From Zooshikella sp050749885 (GTDB taxonomy: Bacteria; Pseudomonadota; Gammaproteobacteria; Pseudomonadales; Zooshikellaceae): a stretch of 64,000 nucleotides of DNA. The stretch's first letter is position 1. Each line of letters opens with the position of its first letter. Under the pieces are notes generated by a model. That model made no database searches, had not been told where the DNA came from, and was given only the letters and a program-made list of their open reading frames with translations. The stretch lies in NCBI RefSeq assembly GCF_050749885.1, contig NZ_JBOIUB010000006.1, forward strand, positions 1 to 64,000. Reading direction: 5' to 3'. Both the position numbers and the translations under genes were made by a program. This document shows positions 63,521 through 64,000 of this stretch, one piece after another.

Positions 63521-63871
63521 TTACCCTTGAGGCTGTAAAATAGTTTGCCTGGCCATGATACACTTCGGCTGCTGTGTAATCTGTTCTGCAGCCATTGGCC
63601 CCTTTTCTTCAAAAGCAATACTGGCTTTTGCCTCGCAGTTTACCCAATAAACATGCGCGATAAAGTAATCATCTTGCAGTTCTTTTAACGATGGCGGGTA
63701 CATACTGAATAACCAGCCGTGATGACTTGACCACAAAAAACAAATACCAATCAGTATAGAAACTAAACCACACAGAAAGACTAACCACCAGCGTGATCCA
63801 GTCCTTAAAAAAAACTGACGTGCAACATGGGGTAGCGAATTCTTGGAGAAAGGAATGCTCAACTTGTTCAT
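63521..63871 (-). CDS. small membrane-anchored protein of unknown function
   Basis: 116 residues. One membrane segment (about 29-47, WWLVFLCGLVSILIGICFLW) with a basic N-terminal cytoplasmic part, then a soluble domain with two cysteines (VNCEAKASIAF; PKCIMARQ). No family recognised. It converges on the BPSS1780-type gene. The last 129 bases of the window (63872-64000) show no further gene. Confidence 0.6.
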   Translation of the reverse strand: MNKLSIPFSKNSLPHVARQFFLRTGSRWWLVFLCGLVSILIGICFLWSSHHGWLFSMYPPSLKELQDDYFIAHVYWVNCEAKASIAFEEKGPMAAEQITQQPKCIMARQTILQPQG

Positions 63872-64000
63872 GAGTGCTGACTTTTAATACATCAAATATG
63901 CTTGTCAGAACTCATCTTAACGGCTGGCCAGCCTGTAATTGAGCAAATATTATACAGTTTGTGACGCTGTATCAGTCTAACTATTGGGTGAATTGAAAAA

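Noticed and set aside
1..64000. CRISPR arrays, tRNAs, rRNAs, insertion sequences or prophage genes
   Set aside because: None seen on reading through the intergenic regions and coding frames on both strands.

Overview
The window looks like a chromosomal segment of an AT-rich marine gammaproteobacterium. The order thiE-hemL-(SEL1)-DUF1820-miaB-ybeZ-ybeY-corC-lnt-leuS-lptE-holA, then lipA-lipB-ybeD-dat-dacA-rlpA-mltB-rodA-mrdA-rlmH-rsfS-proA, is close to the Pseudomonas arrangement. The low GC and the giant secreted or surface-type proteins suggest an Oceanospirillales-type genus (Zooshikella or Spartinivicinus would fit). That genus-level placement is inference only. I saw no rRNA, tRNA, CRISPR array, intact insertion sequence or prophage.

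Region 1 (1-9447, minus strand) is one open frame of 3,149 codons that still has no stop at the window edge. It encodes a giant YD-repeat (RHS-like) protein. Two YD-repeat blocks are separated by about 950 residues of beta-rich modules, including three tandem copies of a ~200-residue unit. The last ~900 bp in the window are sharply GC-richer than the rest of the gene.

Region 2 (10237-15293, plus strand) is an apparent operon of three exported collagen-like proteins. Each has a signal peptide, a LamG/concanavalin-like N-terminal domain, 31-34 Gly-X-Y triplets and a C-terminal module with a CxCxxGW...C(L/I)K signature. A small exported protein follows, then a strong terminator. Opposite it lie a DUF1287 protein and a metallophosphoesterase. 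Next comes an exported M9-family collagenase (17602-20217), so collagen-like proteins and a collagen-degrading enzyme sit within 10 kb. This is the most interesting part of the window.

Region 3 (20421-28878) holds metabolism and regulation: a HAD phosphatase, an AGXT-like aminotransferase, an MFS transporter divergent from an AraC-type regulator, glyA, ettA and a PilZ protein.

Region 4 (29038-46868) is the conserved block: radA, thiE, hemL, miaB, the ybeZ-ybeY-corC-lnt operon, leuS, lptE and holA, with a few small uncharacterised genes.

Region 5 (47118-49596) carries a tryptophanase and two unknown genes between holA and the lipoate cluster. Region 6 (49705-61551, minus strand) is the lipoate and cell-elongation cluster: lipoylation, D-amino-acid transamination, PBP5-type carboxypeptidase, RlpA, MltB, RodA, PBP2, RlmH, RsfS and ProA. 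nadD, normally beside rsfS or holA, is absent from both places. The window ends with a DUF2845 protein, a BPSS1780-type membrane protein and a small membrane-anchored protein.
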